From positions 7,068,001-7,132,000 of the forward strand of contig NC_087118.1 in NCBI RefSeq assembly GCF_963855985.1: a stretch of 64,000 nucleotides of DNA, given 5' to 3'. The stretch is from Ostrinia nubilalis. Lineage: Eukaryota > Arthropoda > Insecta > Lepidoptera > Crambidae. The notes below the pieces were generated by a model, which was not told the DNA's origin, did not search any database, and worked only from the letters and a program-made list of their open reading frames with translations. Position 1 is the stretch's first letter, and each line of letters begins with the position of its first letter. Below are positions 33,291-46,386 of the stretch, piece by piece. Made by a program: the position numbers and the translations under genes.

Positions 33291-34108
33291 ATTAAAGGAG
33301 TTGTTTACTTTGTTGTTACGAGTATTCAATTTGAAATATTTCTTTGATACAATAATAGTATGCATGGCACTTGTTGTTAATATTTCTAGTTTACTAGTTT
33401 AATTATTTAAATTACTATACTCAGAATAGGCATCTGATTAATGTTAATAATTTCTATAATTATTAAAAGTTATACAAGACAATGGCAGTTAAGGGGTTAA
33501 GTTTTAATTACAATAATATTATTTCTTAATGTAAATGGAATGCAGCCTGGCGCGGCGCGCAAACATTAGGCAGGTAAAATCTAGTTATGATTCATCTAGT
33601 AAGCGAGTGCTGTTGATCGCCCGTGGCGAATTGAAAAAATGCGTTCCGCTGATAATATGCAAATGAGTTCGCTCTGTGAATCGTTCTTACAATGTTTGTT
33701 TACTATTTAAAAGTTATCGAGAAACTGGTAGTACTATTGGCGCGTAACAAGCCGGTTTGTTATTTATGTGAGTTTAAGTTGCGAGTTACGAGTAAATAAC
33801 AATGCGATTTGCGTCAATAGTTATTTAACGAGATTAAATAGAACACTTTAACTATTTAAATTATACAGGGTTACTATCTAATGATGATTAATACTTATAG
33901 GTTATTGATATGTGATATTTAGCGAGATTAAATTCAGGAACTGAATGATCTAGATTATACAGGGTTGCTATGTAATGTTAATTAATACTTATATATTATT
34001 GCCCTGTTTTTAAATACTTAAAAAGTTATTTGAACGAGAACTGACTGGACAATTATTACTATGCTTTGTATCTATCTATTAGAAACCTAACTTAGGTATA
34101 AAGTTGAG
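33291..34108. other. G3 3' noncoding region
   Basis: AT-rich, no frame. A TTATACAGGGTTNCTAT phrase recurs at 33863 and 33956, giving a second loose direct repeat of about 90-95 bp. Confidence 0.6.
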
Positions 34109-34657
34109 CTACGAGTAATTAACGTTACTGGCCTTGTTCAGCTGGTTCTGGATTTGGCCGCGCCTCTTCTTTCTCCCCGGCCGCCTCCTGGTCTGGTCCT
34201 CAGCTCGGGTCGGCTCCTCTCCAGGGCCGGACTCGCGCCAGTCCAGGTCTTGTGGGTGGTCGATGGTGTCGACCTCGAGGATTTCGGTCCAGTCTGTGGA
34301 CCGGTTTGATGATCTGGGTAGTCGTCTACTCGGGTCTGTAGACGCTGCGCTCCAGGGTTTGCGTGCGTTGTTAACTTGGCAGGTTTTGCAGTTCTTGACG
34401 TACGTTGACACATCTCTGTACATACCGGGCCAATAATATCTCTGTGATATTTTGTTCAGTGTTTTTGCTGTTCCTAGATGGCCTGCGGTTGGTGTATCGT
34501 GGTTTTCTTTCAGAATCTGGTTTTTTTCATTGTTGTTTATGCATAATTTCCAGTCTGATGATGTTTCTGTTTTTGGTCCGTATGCGTGATTTATTATTTT
34601 CCTGTATAATTTGCTGTTAGACATTTTATAGTCGTTGTTTCCGGTTTTTTGTATTTC
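34109..34657 (-). pseudogene. G3 integrase remnant
   Basis: Same frame as the protease upstream, separated by a TAA at about 34658. The zinc-binding N-terminus is present (PTAGHLGTAKTL ... CKTCQVNN), but the Asp-Asp-Glu core is absent. The frame jumps to a charged C-terminal tail rich in Arg, Lys and Glu. RT and RNase H, which should precede it, are deleted. The product cannot catalyse integration. Confidence 0.8.
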
Positions 34658-36227
34658 TTAAATTTTCTTTTGGATCCAATCTTCTTTTGTTTCTTGTTTT
34701 AAGCGTGTTACGTGTTTATTTATTACTTCTTGACTTTTAGGGTTCCGTGAACAGTCTTTTTTCTTGATTGGTTTTTCGTGTGCGAGTTTGATCTTGTGTT
34801 TTTTCTTGCTTGTTAGTGTTTCGGCCATTTCGTATGTGGGTACGATGTTGGCTTCTGTACTTTTTCTTGTTGTTGTTCCCACTTGTTCCCCTTGCTTGAT
34901 ATTATCTTTAGGCCATTCTATTTTGGCTCCTATTCTATTTAATATGTCCATGCCGATCAGTATAGTCGTGATTTGTGGATGATATAACACTTGGTGGTTA
35001 ATTGTTTTTCCTTTTATTTTTATCTGCAAGTCGAGTTCTTCTTTTATTCGAGTTGTATGCCCATCTGTCATGCTAGCTGTTATGCTTACTGTTTTCGGTT
35101 TCAAGTTTCTTTTCACGAATCTATTGTACACTTGGTCGTTGATGTATGATCTTGTGGCGCCGGTGTCTACGAGTGCTTGATATTTTTCGCCTAGTATCGA
35201 TACATCTACGAATGGACGGTTATCTTTAATCTGCGAACTTGTGTTTATTGTCATGGACTGTGTGTACTCACTTGTTTTCTTACAACACTGTTTACTCATT
35301 TTGCCGATCTTGCCACAACCGTTGCAAAATAGTACCTTTTTGCTTCTGCAATCTTTCATGGAATGCCCATGTTTTCCACAGCTCCAGCAGCAAGTATTTG
35401 AGTTGTAATTGTGTATGTATGATGCCGTCTCCTTCTGTTCTTGATTAAAATTTGTGCTTGTTTCGTGGTAGTCATTTCGTGGTTCTCTTTGTATGAAGCT
35501 AGTTTGACGGTCTGCTGTGACATTTTCATAGTCGTTTGCCAGTTGTATTAATTTGCTTATCGAGTCGACTTCTGATTTCTTGATATAAAACTTGTATTTT
35601 GTGTTCATGTTTTCGTAGATTCTATTTAGTTCTTCTTCTTTTCACATTTTTGCGTATCTGCGCATGAGTGTTTGAATTTCAATCAGGTAGTCTGTGAATT
35701 TTTGGCGGTAATGTTGCCTATAGTTCACTATTTTAGCTAACAGGTCATTGTCACGGCTCACAAATGTCAACGTGAAGAGTTCTATGAATTCGTTCCATGT
35801 AGTGAACGAGTTTTTATTATTTCTATACCACAGTACGGCCTTTCCTTTCAGGAATCTGGGGAGCACTTTGAGCACTTTATCTGGCTTGACCTCGCCCAAT
35901 GACATGAGTTCGTCCAGTTGCTCTAGGAACTCCACTGGGTCGTTGTATGTGTCAAAACTTAGGTTCCATCTGGCCGTTATGCTTTCAGTCTGATCTACGG
36001 TGTACGACATGTTTGGTTCTTGCTGCATCTCTGTGTCTTCAAAATCGGTTTCTGACTCACTGTTAGACTGTTCTTCGGAGGATTTACTGGCGGACTGGAC
36101 GGGTTGACGGGACTGCTTGGTTCTGAGTACTTCCGTGAGGTTCTGTCTCAGTTCTTGTACGGTTCTGTTCTCCGTTTTTATGTTTCTTCTTTTGCACTCG
36201 TTCTCAAGTTTTGTCTTCTTCAGTTTA
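34658..36227 (-). pseudogene. G3 gag and aspartic protease
   Basis: One frame from the edge of the FB1 insertion to 34658, with one in-frame TGA (35642-35644) between YAKM and KEEELNR. Contents: gag matrix/capsid-like block (FLEQLDELMS ... KGKAVLWYRN), two zinc knuckles (CWSCGKHGHSMKDC, CNGCGKIGKMSKQCC, about 35290-35400) and a protease with LVDTGATRSYI near 35155. Gag and protease would package and mature particles. The 5' gag codons lie on the far side of the FB1 insert at 38017-38060. Confidence 0.8.
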
Positions 36228-38016
<1,789 letters not shown>

Positions 38017-38133
38017 TATCCAAGATGTCGGTTCTGACATGTGTAATTTTCAATTTGATGCGAAGTTTTGCGTTCCTTGTGGTCTTTCGCTTCTCTAGCG
38101 ATCCGGTGATCCCTGTAGGTTCCGTGGGTTATT

Positions 38134-38146
38134 CAGTTGGGCGCCA
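38134..38146 (-). other. G3 primer-binding site
   Basis: Minus strand TGGCGCCCAACTG, one base inside the 5' LTR. It begins TGG, as needed to pair with a tRNA CCA end; the first eight bases match tRNA-Lys-type sites. Confidence 0.75.
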
Positions 38147-38147
38147 T

Positions 38148-39045
38148 TGCAACGGGGCGTCTTAGCTAGCTCAGTCTGACACCCCGCTGTTTAGTACTAA
38201 GTCCCAGTTCGCCTTCTGCGATGAGGGATGTGTACCTGTCCAGGATGCCTACAGGGATATTTGACCAAGGAAACGCACAATCAATAACACAATGGCACTT
38301 TGTAATTCAGGTTCCACAATAGTTTACTTATTCTAGTTTCACTGACTCTAAATTACTATTATTTAAATAACGAGCAAGTTATTCCACAATTGCAAATGTA
38401 CTATGACAAGAGGGATAGCGACGTGCCCGGTTCACGTCCCGAAACTAGTTTTCGTATCCGCGAGAGGGGCGGCGCCCTGTGCGAGGTTTATCGAGTGTTA
38501 GTCTGGATACTTATAACTAGGGGGGTAGGATGTGATCCGATTAGCTCGAGCCAGAGACCGAAGCCTCGATAGTGAGCGCGACCACTGGGGAAAGGCGTTG
38601 GACCTACGGGGCGAGGGGGTGTGAAGTTCAGGAAGGGTGGCAGCAGGATTGCTACCGCAGGTCGGGAATGAGTATCGCATGCACTACTCGGTAAGGACGA
38701 GAACCGGTTGGCTATCAACGATAGAACGTCTCGACACGATGCTTTATGGCGCCGCGGATTAGTGACGAGGTATCGGATCAAGCCAGAGTCGAACAGTCAA
38801 GGTTAGTGGGAACAATGTGGATAGCTATTCGCTAGGGACTCTGTGCAATGCAGCCGAGGGAACGATAGACGCGCGCGCGAACGTCAGGCTGTTGCAATGG
38901 CTCCCGAGCGAATGCTAGGCGCCCGCGGTCGCCGCCGTCTCTTATATTAGCTCGGTCCGTGCGGCGTGCGGCCGCGCAGCCGTAGGGTTGTCAAAATCTC
39001 TGTGCTGGGTGCTAGGGCTGTCGATGCGTCGCGGGGCGCGTCACA
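38148..39045 (-). repeat. G3 5' LTR
   Basis: 898 bp, TGTGACGCG...GTTGCA in element sense, without the insert seen in the 3' LTR. A TATAAG promoter box lies at about 38941-38947 in that sense. Confidence 0.92.
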
Positions 39046-39049
39046 GTAT

Positions 39050-39626
39050 TAATATAAATTATTTAGTTCGATAAGGAATGATGATCAAAACGAGTCTCAG
39101 TGGCATTGCAAATTACAGTTTAAATAGGTACCCTTCAAGTGGTGGGCAGACATAATATCGTCTGCGTCAAAAGTCGATAACTGGCGGGCTCAATAATGAT
39201 CATGATTTACTTTTGGTAAGTAACGAGTTTGTTAATCAACATAACATCTGTGACTCATGCGTACGCGCAACAAAATCAAAATCAATATTACTATGGGTTT
39301 GTAGGTTTGGTATTGTTTGTAAAATTAAATATTAATTGACTTGATGTCGATAATAATAATGATTTTGATAAATAATAATCGGCAAATAGACTGTGAATGT
39401 ACATTCTGTAAGTGTAATGATTGTAGCTACCTCCCTTTTATTTTATTAAATTTTTTGGGTATATAATAATCATTAAAATTATTAATTACTCACTTTTATC
39501 CTCGTCGCCATTGTGGTGTCTTAAATAAAACACTGGTATATGGTCACTGTGTAAGCTAGTGCAAGCACTGACGTCCGTCCCGTGTGGCGGCCCGACTACG
39601 ACTGACCCCCCACCGCGCCGTACTAG
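39050..39626. other. Interval without a recognised gene
   Basis: Moderately AT-rich, then a GC-rich patch at 39560-39625. No frame or repeat family recognised. Confidence 0.55.
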
Positions 39627-39833
39627 TCAGTGTTGCCATAGCGCACACTCTTTATTTGTGTAGTAGTACACCACATTGGCATTGCATATTTTTCTATTCG
39701 AACAGCGCCAAACTACGTGACCGTTAGAGTTTACACGTCTTTTTGTGTATCTGCTGTATCCATCGCTCAAAAGAACTTCGCCACCTCTTTGAGACGATAT
39801 TATAATCTTATTTGTCGAATGTTCATCTGCCAT
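39627..39833 (-). CDS. FLYWCH zinc-finger fragment
   Basis: 68 residues from an ATG. ISSQRGGEVLLSDGYSRYTK, GHVVWRCSNRKICNANVV and a following YYYTN match the first two thirds of a FLYWCH-type zinc finger: aromatic-rich, WxC...C. The final His pair is missing; the frame stops after LWQH. Just upstream the minus strand has an acceptor-like TTTTAATATTTTTAG and, about 50 bases further up, a donor-like GTAGGTAAGT, suggesting a small intron before the start codon. In Lepidoptera such domains occur in mod(mdg4)-like genes and in transposons. Which applies here is open. Confidence 0.5.
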   Translation of the reverse strand: MADEHSTNKIIISSQRGGEVLLSDGYSRYTKRRVNSNGHVVWRCSNRKICNANVVYYYTNKECALWQH

Positions 39834-39944
39834 GTCTAAAAATATTAAAACACAACTTTTATCAAATATACTTACCTACCATACCTTATAGGGAATTAAC
39901 AAAAAAACAACAGACTCCAAAAAACATGCACTAAAAAGTAGAAA

Positions 39945-40660
39945 AATAATTAATAATAATAATAATAAGCCCCGCAGGGCAGCTTTGTGGCGAGCTGTTG
40001 GTGAGTAGCGACACCACGGGGCCAGTTGTTAATCCGAGTGCTCCCGAGAGTCGGTCAAGACCCTCGTCTTCGGCTTGCCGAAGTGGAATCCGAGAGGGTC
40101 TGCAGGACTTTCTCCTCTGGCTTGCCTTAACCGGCCGGCCAGAGTGGAGTCGCTAGAGCTATATGCTCCAGGGGTGGAAGTGTTAAAGGGCATAACGCCG
40201 CGAGTAACTTCGGAGAAAGCGCAGCACACCTCTCTACACCCCTGAGCTGGCAGACGCCAATGTTGCCCCTCAGTCCGGTCTATACGACCCATGACGCCAG
40301 GGGGGGCCCATTTAGTCGCTGGCTAGTCACCGCCTGCCATTTTTTCAGTCCGAGACTATGAACCAGGCAGGTGTCCCGTAGTCTCCATCCATAGCCCAGT
40401 AACCAGTCCATCCATCCTTCATCCATAACCCTAGTCCATTCTCCAATAACTGCAATAGCTCCTGTGCACAGGCTGGGGATGGTCTCTGGCTACATCCCAT
40501 GATATAGTCAGAGACTAGATCCAGCATGTGCACCACTTTCACTTTTGTCGATTATTTTGCGCTTAAAACGGCCTCTACGTGTTGGATCTGTATCCCCACG
40601 CAAGCCTTATAAAGGACCGGGCCACTTTTGACCCGTGAGCTCCAAAGCGTACAAACATAA
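39945..40660 (-). mobile_element. 3' end of a non-LTR retrotransposon (no RT left)
   Basis: GC-rich sequence whose minus-strand end is a (TTA)n tail at 39945-39967, the LINE 3' configuration. A minus frame at 40029-40292 (GRIDRTEGQHWRLP ...) could be the extreme C-terminus or UTR. Clade not assigned. Confidence 0.5.
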
Positions 40661-40944
40661 TAATAATAATAATTTTTATTTCAATATAAACCTTTTACAA
40701 AATCTTTGACAATGGAATCACCCTTTAGGCATAAGGTGTACGCCTGTGTTAGGTGATATCGCTCTTCCCTAGACAAATATAATGTAGGTAGGTATTTTGT
40801 ATAGAAGTGTGTGAATGTATGTACATATGTGTATGTGTGTGTGTGAGTGTGTATATGTGTGTATATGTGCGTGTGTGCGTGAAGGATGTAAGTATGAATG
40901 TGAGTGTGTAATGGGTATATGTGTGTTTGTATGATGTGTAATGT
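40661..40944 (-). mobile_element. 3' UTR/tail of a second LINE with TG-rich stretch
   Basis: An (AATAAT)n run at 40661-40675 followed by TTTTATTTCAATATAAACC, the same layout as the CR1 3' end at 26103. A degenerate TGTGTATGTG stretch follows at 40810-40935. No protein-coding part. Confidence 0.5.
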
Positions 40945-41555
40945 TTTTTTTTTTTTTTTATGTGATAGGAGGCAAACGAGCAGACGGATCACCTGATGGT
41001 AAGTGATTACCGTCGCCCATAGACACCCGCAGACCCAGGGGCGTTACAGGTGCGTTGCCGGCCTTTAAGATAAAGATACGCTCTCCTCTTGAAAGCTTGC
41101 AGGTCGTATCCGTCCGGAAACACCGCAGACGACAGTCCATTCCACAGTTTGGTTGTACGGGGCAGGAAGTTTCTAGAAAAACGTACTGTTGTAGACTGCC
41201 AACCATCTAAGTGATGGGGGTGGAAGTGCTGTCGGGTAGATCGGTGGCGAAAAGTGGCGGCAGGAATAAGTCCGGATAATTCTTCGGAGCACTCCCCGTG
41301 ATACATGCGATAGAAGATGCACAGTGAGGATACATCTCTACGCAGCGCCAAGGGGTCAAGCCGATCCGAAATGTCCTGGCAGTCAACGATTCGAGCTGCT
41401 CTCCGTTCAATGCGGTCCAGAGGGAGAAGCTGGTACTGGGGCGCACCTGCCCAAAGATGAGAACAGTATTCCATATGAGGCCGAACCTGCGCCTTGTAAA
41501 GTTGCAGACGATGGGCTGGAGTGAAATACCGTCTCGATCTATTGTGTATATACAA
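40945..41555 (-). mobile_element. 5'-truncated LINE with poly-A tail
   Basis: A T run (40945-40959) marks the minus-strand poly-A. The 3' UTR contains GATCCGTCTGCTCGTTTGCC, shared with the short insert at 55483. Truncated at about 41555. Confidence 0.8.
41007..41555 (-). pseudogene. LINE reverse transcriptase C-terminus
   Basis: 182 residues with YKAQVRPHMEYCSHLWAGA, RIERRAARIVDCQ and TVRFSRNFLPRTTKLWNGLS, the thumb and C-terminal region of a LINE RT very common in moths (jockey/CR1-like group). The catalytic palm domain is absent by 5' truncation. The remaining frame is uninterrupted, so insertion is fairly recent. Confidence 0.8.
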
Positions 41556-41560
41556 TTACT

Positions 41561-41732
41561 AATTACTTATTTATTACGACGAATTAATAATAATATGTAT
41601 TATACATATACCATGATTGATAATTTTTTGGAGTCTGTGCCAAGATTATGAAACGTATGAAATTTGCCGGCACCGACTCCAAAAGTATCAATCATGGTAG
41701 GTATATTAATTCGTCCTAATAAATAAGTAATT
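41561..41732. mobile_element. Small palindromic MITE
   Basis: 172 bp whose two halves pair: AATTACTTATTTATTACGAC at the left end and its near-complement at the right, plus inner arms ACCATGATTGATA / TATCAATCATGGT and GGAGTC / GACTCC. Confidence 0.75.
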
Positions 41733-42349
41733 ATTTTTCTACTTTAAACTTGAATAACTTTAGAAACTTTACGTAGGTATCTATAAAATTACAAGAATTA
41801 TCCTCTGTAGTGTATGACACACCTCTCCTTAGTTACCAACCTAATGCAAGGCATATACTTATAAGTTAGCTGTAAGTCATTTTAAGGCAGTATTAAACCG
41901 ATCGTCGACCAATTAACATCTTTGATTCCATCTCCTTGGTCCCCACATTACATGGCGACCCTGCCAGTGCTGCCTTAGGGCAGTGCTGTGCACATAATAA
42001 ATTATAATGTGAATTTCGTGTAGTTTCGTGTGAAAAATGGAATAACTAAAATCGGACAATTAATATTACTACGATAAAGTAAATCAAGTGCGTTGGAGGA
42101 GACATTTTGATGGCAGCCGGGTGATGATGGTGCTCAAGGTTTTTGAAAATGAAGCTGAATTAATGGAATAATGGCGAGTTATGCTGGGTGCCGGGCGATG
42201 GTAGGAGTCCGATGTCGATGATGTTTGTTGCTGGGCGCTGGGTGTTGTTGGAGCCGTGACGTTTGTGGTTCCCGCCGGGAGTGTCATGCGTGTCAATGGA
42301 TAAGGAGAAGACGCAGTTTCGAAAAACTCAATGGAGAAGACACGGCAAC
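41733..42349. other. Interval with a primer-site-like sequence, no gene
   Basis: Contains ACATTACATGGCGACCCTGCC (41946-41966). TGGCGACCCTGCC following a CA could be a primer site after an LTR end, but no paired LTR or coding region supports this. The rest shows nothing recognisable. Confidence 0.35.
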
Positions 42350-42867
42350 GCGTCTTTCCGTTCTATACATAGCCAGAACGCAAGGGTGTGAAACTAATCG
42401 AGTATAGTTTGGAGATGACTTTTTTTACTAAGCTCCTCCAAACTATACACGACCTCGCGTATACTTTGTAGTGACTGAGGGCAAATATCTTACTCCAAAA
42501 TATACATCGCCAGTACGCATACGGACTAATCACGTATGTATTGTAATAAGTGCGTGATTACAATTTATACGCGAGTAGTTGCATGCTAGTCATTTTGTCT
42601 TATTGACCTCTCTTTCTATTACATATTAATTAATATCTGCGTGTCTACTTTAAACATTGAATCATCTTTCGACACGTATTCTGCCATAGAAAAGATATTT
42701 GTTTTGGGGCTGATATTTAATTTTCACCAATTCTCGAATAACTCTTAAATTAAGAATTATGTAGGTATGGAAATATGTCAAAATGATTTTGTTCTTGAGA
42801 TAAAAGTTAATAAATAAAATAAATAATAAATAAATATCCTTAGACATTTTACACTGCGCTTCTAGTT

Positions 42868-43010
42868 AGGGTTGCCAGGCGTCCGGCTTTAGCCGGACAT
42901 GTTTGGCTTTTTACGGTCTTGTCCGGCCAAATATTGGCTTGTCCGGCCTGTCCGGCTTTTGTTAGGCTTTTTATGTGGCTGCTGCGCTAGGCGAAAGTCG
43001 AACTACAGAA
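42868..43010. repeat. GTCCGG-rich repeat fragment
   Basis: GGGTTGCCAGGCGTCCGGC followed by several GTCCGGCC units. This looks like one end of a hAT-type MITE by recall; only one end is seen. Confidence 0.4.
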
Positions 43011-43015
43011 TAATA

Positions 43016-43187
43016 TCAAGGGCACGCATCAGGATGTTAGGCAACCGATGATGATAGTACTCACTCGTGAGCTATGACACTAATTGCACCCCCCATGTTC
43101 ATGCACACAAATGTTTGTACTGTGCGGGAATCGAACCCGCTACCTCCGGAATAGTAGTCCGTTTCGAACCACTACACCAAACAGCCG
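43016..43187 (-). mobile_element. tRNA-derived SINE
   Basis: The minus-strand head has an A box (TGGTGTAGTGGTTCG) and a perfect B box (GGGTTCGATTCCCGC). The anticodon-like loop CTACTAT is closed by CGGA/TCCG. The acceptor stem does not pair and no CCA end follows; instead the body continues CAGTACAAACATTTGTGTGC. This is the layout of a lepidopteran SINE. Confidence 0.7.
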
Positions 43188-43799
43188 ATAATACAAACCT
43201 AGCATTTAAAGTCTCGCATAATGTATTAATAATGCACGTTGAACTTTCTTCTCTCACTCTCTCTCATTTTAAATGAATTTATGATTACACTAATAAATTG
43301 TTATTTAATTTGGAATCTACCTAATCAATTTCATTTCAATATTTAATTTGAAATCTACCTAATCAATTTCATTTCAAAAACCACTTACAATAGTGTTAAA
43401 AATCTAGATTTATTATAGATTCAGTAAAATAATAATATTTTATGTAATAATATCGAATAAATGCAATTTTAAATATAATTCCATATTTTACTAAATCAAT
43501 ATCAACTAAACACACTCTAGTCAAGTGTAAGTGGTGTAGTAGAAACTAATCGAGTATAGTTTGGATATGACTTTTTTTACTAAGCTCTTCCAAACTATAC
43601 ACGATCAGTACGCAAAATTCGTGTATAGTTTGGAGTCACAGATTTACAAACGGGCACTACAAAATATACACGAGCAGTTTCCTATGGGTGCGTTCTGGCC
43701 ATGTATAGAACGGAAAGACGCCCCGCTGCCCAGCCTCGATCTTTTCGACGGCGGGCAGCGGCGCAGGACGCACGTGTGCACCGGAGCGCGACGCGGCGC

Positions 43800-44366
43800 G
43801 TGCCCACGCGGCTCGCCGCTCCACACGTGGGTGTTGGTGATGCTGCTTGGTGACAGTGGTGCGAGCGGTGCTGGTGCTGCGATGAGGGACGGTGCGACGT
43901 GCAGTGGTCACAACAAAACAGCTCTTCTCAGAGCTATGCAACGGCTCTTGTCAGGGCCACATTCCTGTTTCTATTATGATGACCAATGTGGTGTTTCTGG
44001 GCTGAAAGTTGCTTGTGGCTTCGGCTGCAAACATTCATTGTTTCTATTCGAAGACGATTTTTATTGTGGTCGCTGGCGGCTACAGTACTCCCCCTCAAGC
44101 GAAGCGTACCGGCAGCTTGATGAATCGCCCTGCTCGCGTCGTGCGGGGGGCAAGGTCGCGCTCGGGCTGGCGGGCGGCGGGGGCGGCGCGCTCGCTCCGC
44201 GCGGGCTGGCGCGCGGCGAGCGCATCGTTGTCGCAGGGTGCAGGGTAATTCTATATTTTTATATTGCTCAATGTGAGGTAGGTGTAAACCACGAATGATA
44301 GAAATAAATCAGTCTTGTTTTAGCCAGCTTGTTTCACTAACGCGCCCCGTCCCTGACACTTTAACA
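43800..44366 (+). repeat. G1 5' LTR (left edge approximate)
   Basis: GC-rich sequence with AATAAA at about 44303 and the end ACACTTTAACA just before the primer site. The plus-strand frame at 43561-44298 crosses the LTR and a different element and is not a gene. Confidence 0.5.
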
Positions 44367-44378
44367 TGGCGCAGTCGG
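44367..44378 (+). other. G1 primer-binding site
   Basis: TGGCGCAGTCGG immediately after the LTR CA; the primer site class used with tRNA-Ser in 17.6-like elements. Confidence 0.8.
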
Positions 44379-44469
44379 AGGTCGTAAAATACGAAAAGAA
44401 CTTATGTTAGCATTAACATAATGCAATAAGTGGGAATTAATGAAGTTCATACGTGTCATAACAACATTT

Positions 44470-45300
44470 ATTATCAACAAAGAAGCCTCAAGCAATAATT
44501 ATAGAGTCAATTCTGCAACCACCGCAACCGTTTATTTTTGAAAATGATATAACGAACGTTACTTCTGGAAATCTGAGTAAGGATTGGGAAAAGTGGAAAA
44601 ATGCCTTCAAGATTTATTTCGAAGCCTGTGAATTACAGAAAAAGGATAATAAGGTACAAATAAACATCTTATTGCATATCATAGGCGAAAAGTGTCGTGA
44701 GGTATATGAGCAATTCAAAGGCGACATTAAAACTATAGAGGATTTATTGAAGGAATTCGATCGATTTTTCTTACCGAGAAAAAACATTACGATTGAACGT
44801 CATGCATTCTTTACGCGGAATCAGCGAGAATTAGAATCGGTATGTTTTCGAATTGAACAAAATAGCGGCAAAATGTGAATTTACACAACTGAAGAGTGAA
44901 TTAGTACGAGATAGAATGATATGTGGAATAAGGGATGGAGCTTTACATGAAAGATTATTAAGAGAAACGGAATTAACATTGTCAAAAGCGGTTGACATTT
45001 GTACTTTGGCTGAAATATCAAGACTACAGGCGAACAGCATAAAGACAGACACCCAGATGCATCATGTCGACGAAATAGTATCTGATCAGCGGCAAGATGA
45101 GACCTGTGTACACTTTGTTAGACGCGGCGGACCGCGTAACTCGCCAGCAGCTACGCATCGAACTTCAAAATGGCGGCAACCTGCGCGACGTCGCGATAGC
45201 GGCACCGGTTCCGCGCAAACGCAAGTGTCATCGCACAATCAACAAACAGTGAGGCGGAAATGTGTGTTTCTAGTAATAATGACTGGTCAGTTGTACTATT
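44470..45300 (+). pseudogene. G1 gag
   Basis: Open sequence from about 44470 reads PFIFENDITN, WEKWKNAFKIYFEAC and ILLHIIGEKCREVYEQF, the conserved gag core of 17.6/TED-like elements. A one-base frameshift near 44850 moves the frame, after which CEFTQLKSELVRDRMICGI and the tail to 45302 follow. A zinc knuckle is not evident. The start codon is undetermined. Confidence 0.75.
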
Positions 45301-45460
45301 GATAAAAAACACACCAATCAACTTTAAATTAGACACTGGAGCCGATGTTAACATCTTACCAAAAACTTACTTAAAAGATCTCAACATTTTAGACAGGGAA
45401 TTAGCTAGGACAACCCTGAAATTACAAGGATATGCTGGTAGCAAAATTGAGGTACTAGGC
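45260..45460 (+). pseudogene. G1 aspartic protease, first part
   Basis: FKLDTGADVNILPKTYL carries the protease active-site DTGA. The frame is cut at 45460 by the G2 LTR and continues after 53241 (codons for KCFLKVIYKQN). Confidence 0.8.
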
Positions 45461-45584
45461 TGTTAAATATGAGACGTGGGACGCGAGTGAAACAACTGCT
45501 TGCTAAAGACACACTGGTTTATTTCTACAACATGGGTGGTGGTCACATACATTTGTTAATATATAACTACCCACATACACAACA
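45461..45584 (-). repeat. G2 LTR (3' LTR in element sense)
   Basis: 124 bp, TGTTGTGTATG...TTTAACA in element sense, with AATAAA in the sense strand. Identical to 53113-53236. Confidence 0.93.
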
Positions 45585-45638
45585 TCTCCTCCCCTCATTC
45601 CTTTACATATTAACATTTACGTTCTTACACAATAATTA

Positions 45639-46386
45639 TTACAAATATTTTTTATAATCTACTCTAGGGATGTTTCGCAGCAACCTCGTGGGGTTTCTAG
45701 AAAGAACCTGATTATCAGTGGTGGGACAGGTTGAATTAGTTGGTAGTTCCCTTTCCACTCTTCCCCCCTCGGGTAATAATGGTTCCTGCGAATTTAAAGA
45801 CTGTTGCAATGTAGAACTGGCTTCATCAGAGTTCTCATCATCTAAATATGTGGTGGTGTTTTGAGAGATTGAATCGCCTTTATACATCACTATTTGATTT
45901 TTATGTTTCTTAACAATTGAATTTGATAAAACGTCCTTTAACAAATATAACACATTGCCCTTTTTTCGTAAAACAGTACCCATTCACCAATGAAACTTGT
46001 TATTTCCAAAATGTTTTTTATATAACACTGTATCGCCATTTGAAAAACATTGTTTATTTTTCCCGCCGTAGTATTTACTCTGTAAGCACTGTTATTCGTT
46101 ACGTCATTTATCAATGAGGAAGGCGGAGCGACCGACTGTAAGGGATTAAATAAATCCAAACGAGATCGTAATTTGCGTCCATACACTAATTCAGCTGGAG
46201 ATTTACCTGTGACAGAATGTACCGAATTTCTATAGTCAAATAGAAACTTGTGTAACATTAATTTTAATTGTTTCAAATTTTGTGTTGACAACAAAACCGA
46301 TTTTAACCCACGTTTTACGATTTTTACGAAACTTTCAGCCTGGCCGTTACTTGATGGATGGTAGGCCGGTGAGGTTATGTGTTCGA
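45639..46386 (-). pseudogene. G2 integrase, C-terminal part
   Basis: After the hAT-like insertion the frame resumes at about 46386 with EHITSPAYHPSSNGQAESF, containing the third catalytic residue (Glu of GQAE). It continues to YRNSVHSVTGKSPAELVYG. A frameshift near 45960 leads to a last segment GTVLRKKGNVLYLL ... KKHKNQIVMY (45639-45983). The N-terminal 40 residues of the open frame upstream of 46386 belong to the insertion. Confidence 0.8.

Larger units (their letters stand above)
42350..43721. mobile_element. TIR element with subterminal repeats
   Basis: Ends GCGTCTTTCCGTTCTATACA and complement pair over about 33 bp (42350-42382, 43689-43721). Inside both ends CCAAACTATACACGA and its complement recur several times, including a hairpin of GTATAGTTTGGA / TCCAAACTATAC around TTTTTTTACTAAGCTC. 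The internal part contains a SINE and a fragment with GGTTGCCAGGCGTCCGG. No transposase and no clear target duplication. Confidence 0.65.

Noticed and set aside
38148..39045. Assembly duplication of the G3 LTR region
   Set aside because: The exact GTAT duplication, primer site, purine tract and the unique insert in one LTR fit a genuine insertion better than a collapsed or duplicated contig.
43116..43187. Functional tRNA gene on the minus strand
   Set aside because: A and B boxes are good, but the acceptor stem does not pair and the sequence continues into a SINE body.
43561..44298. 245-residue plus-strand protein
   Set aside because: It spans the end of a TIR element and the G1 LTR, and the low-complexity GC-rich stretch explains its length.
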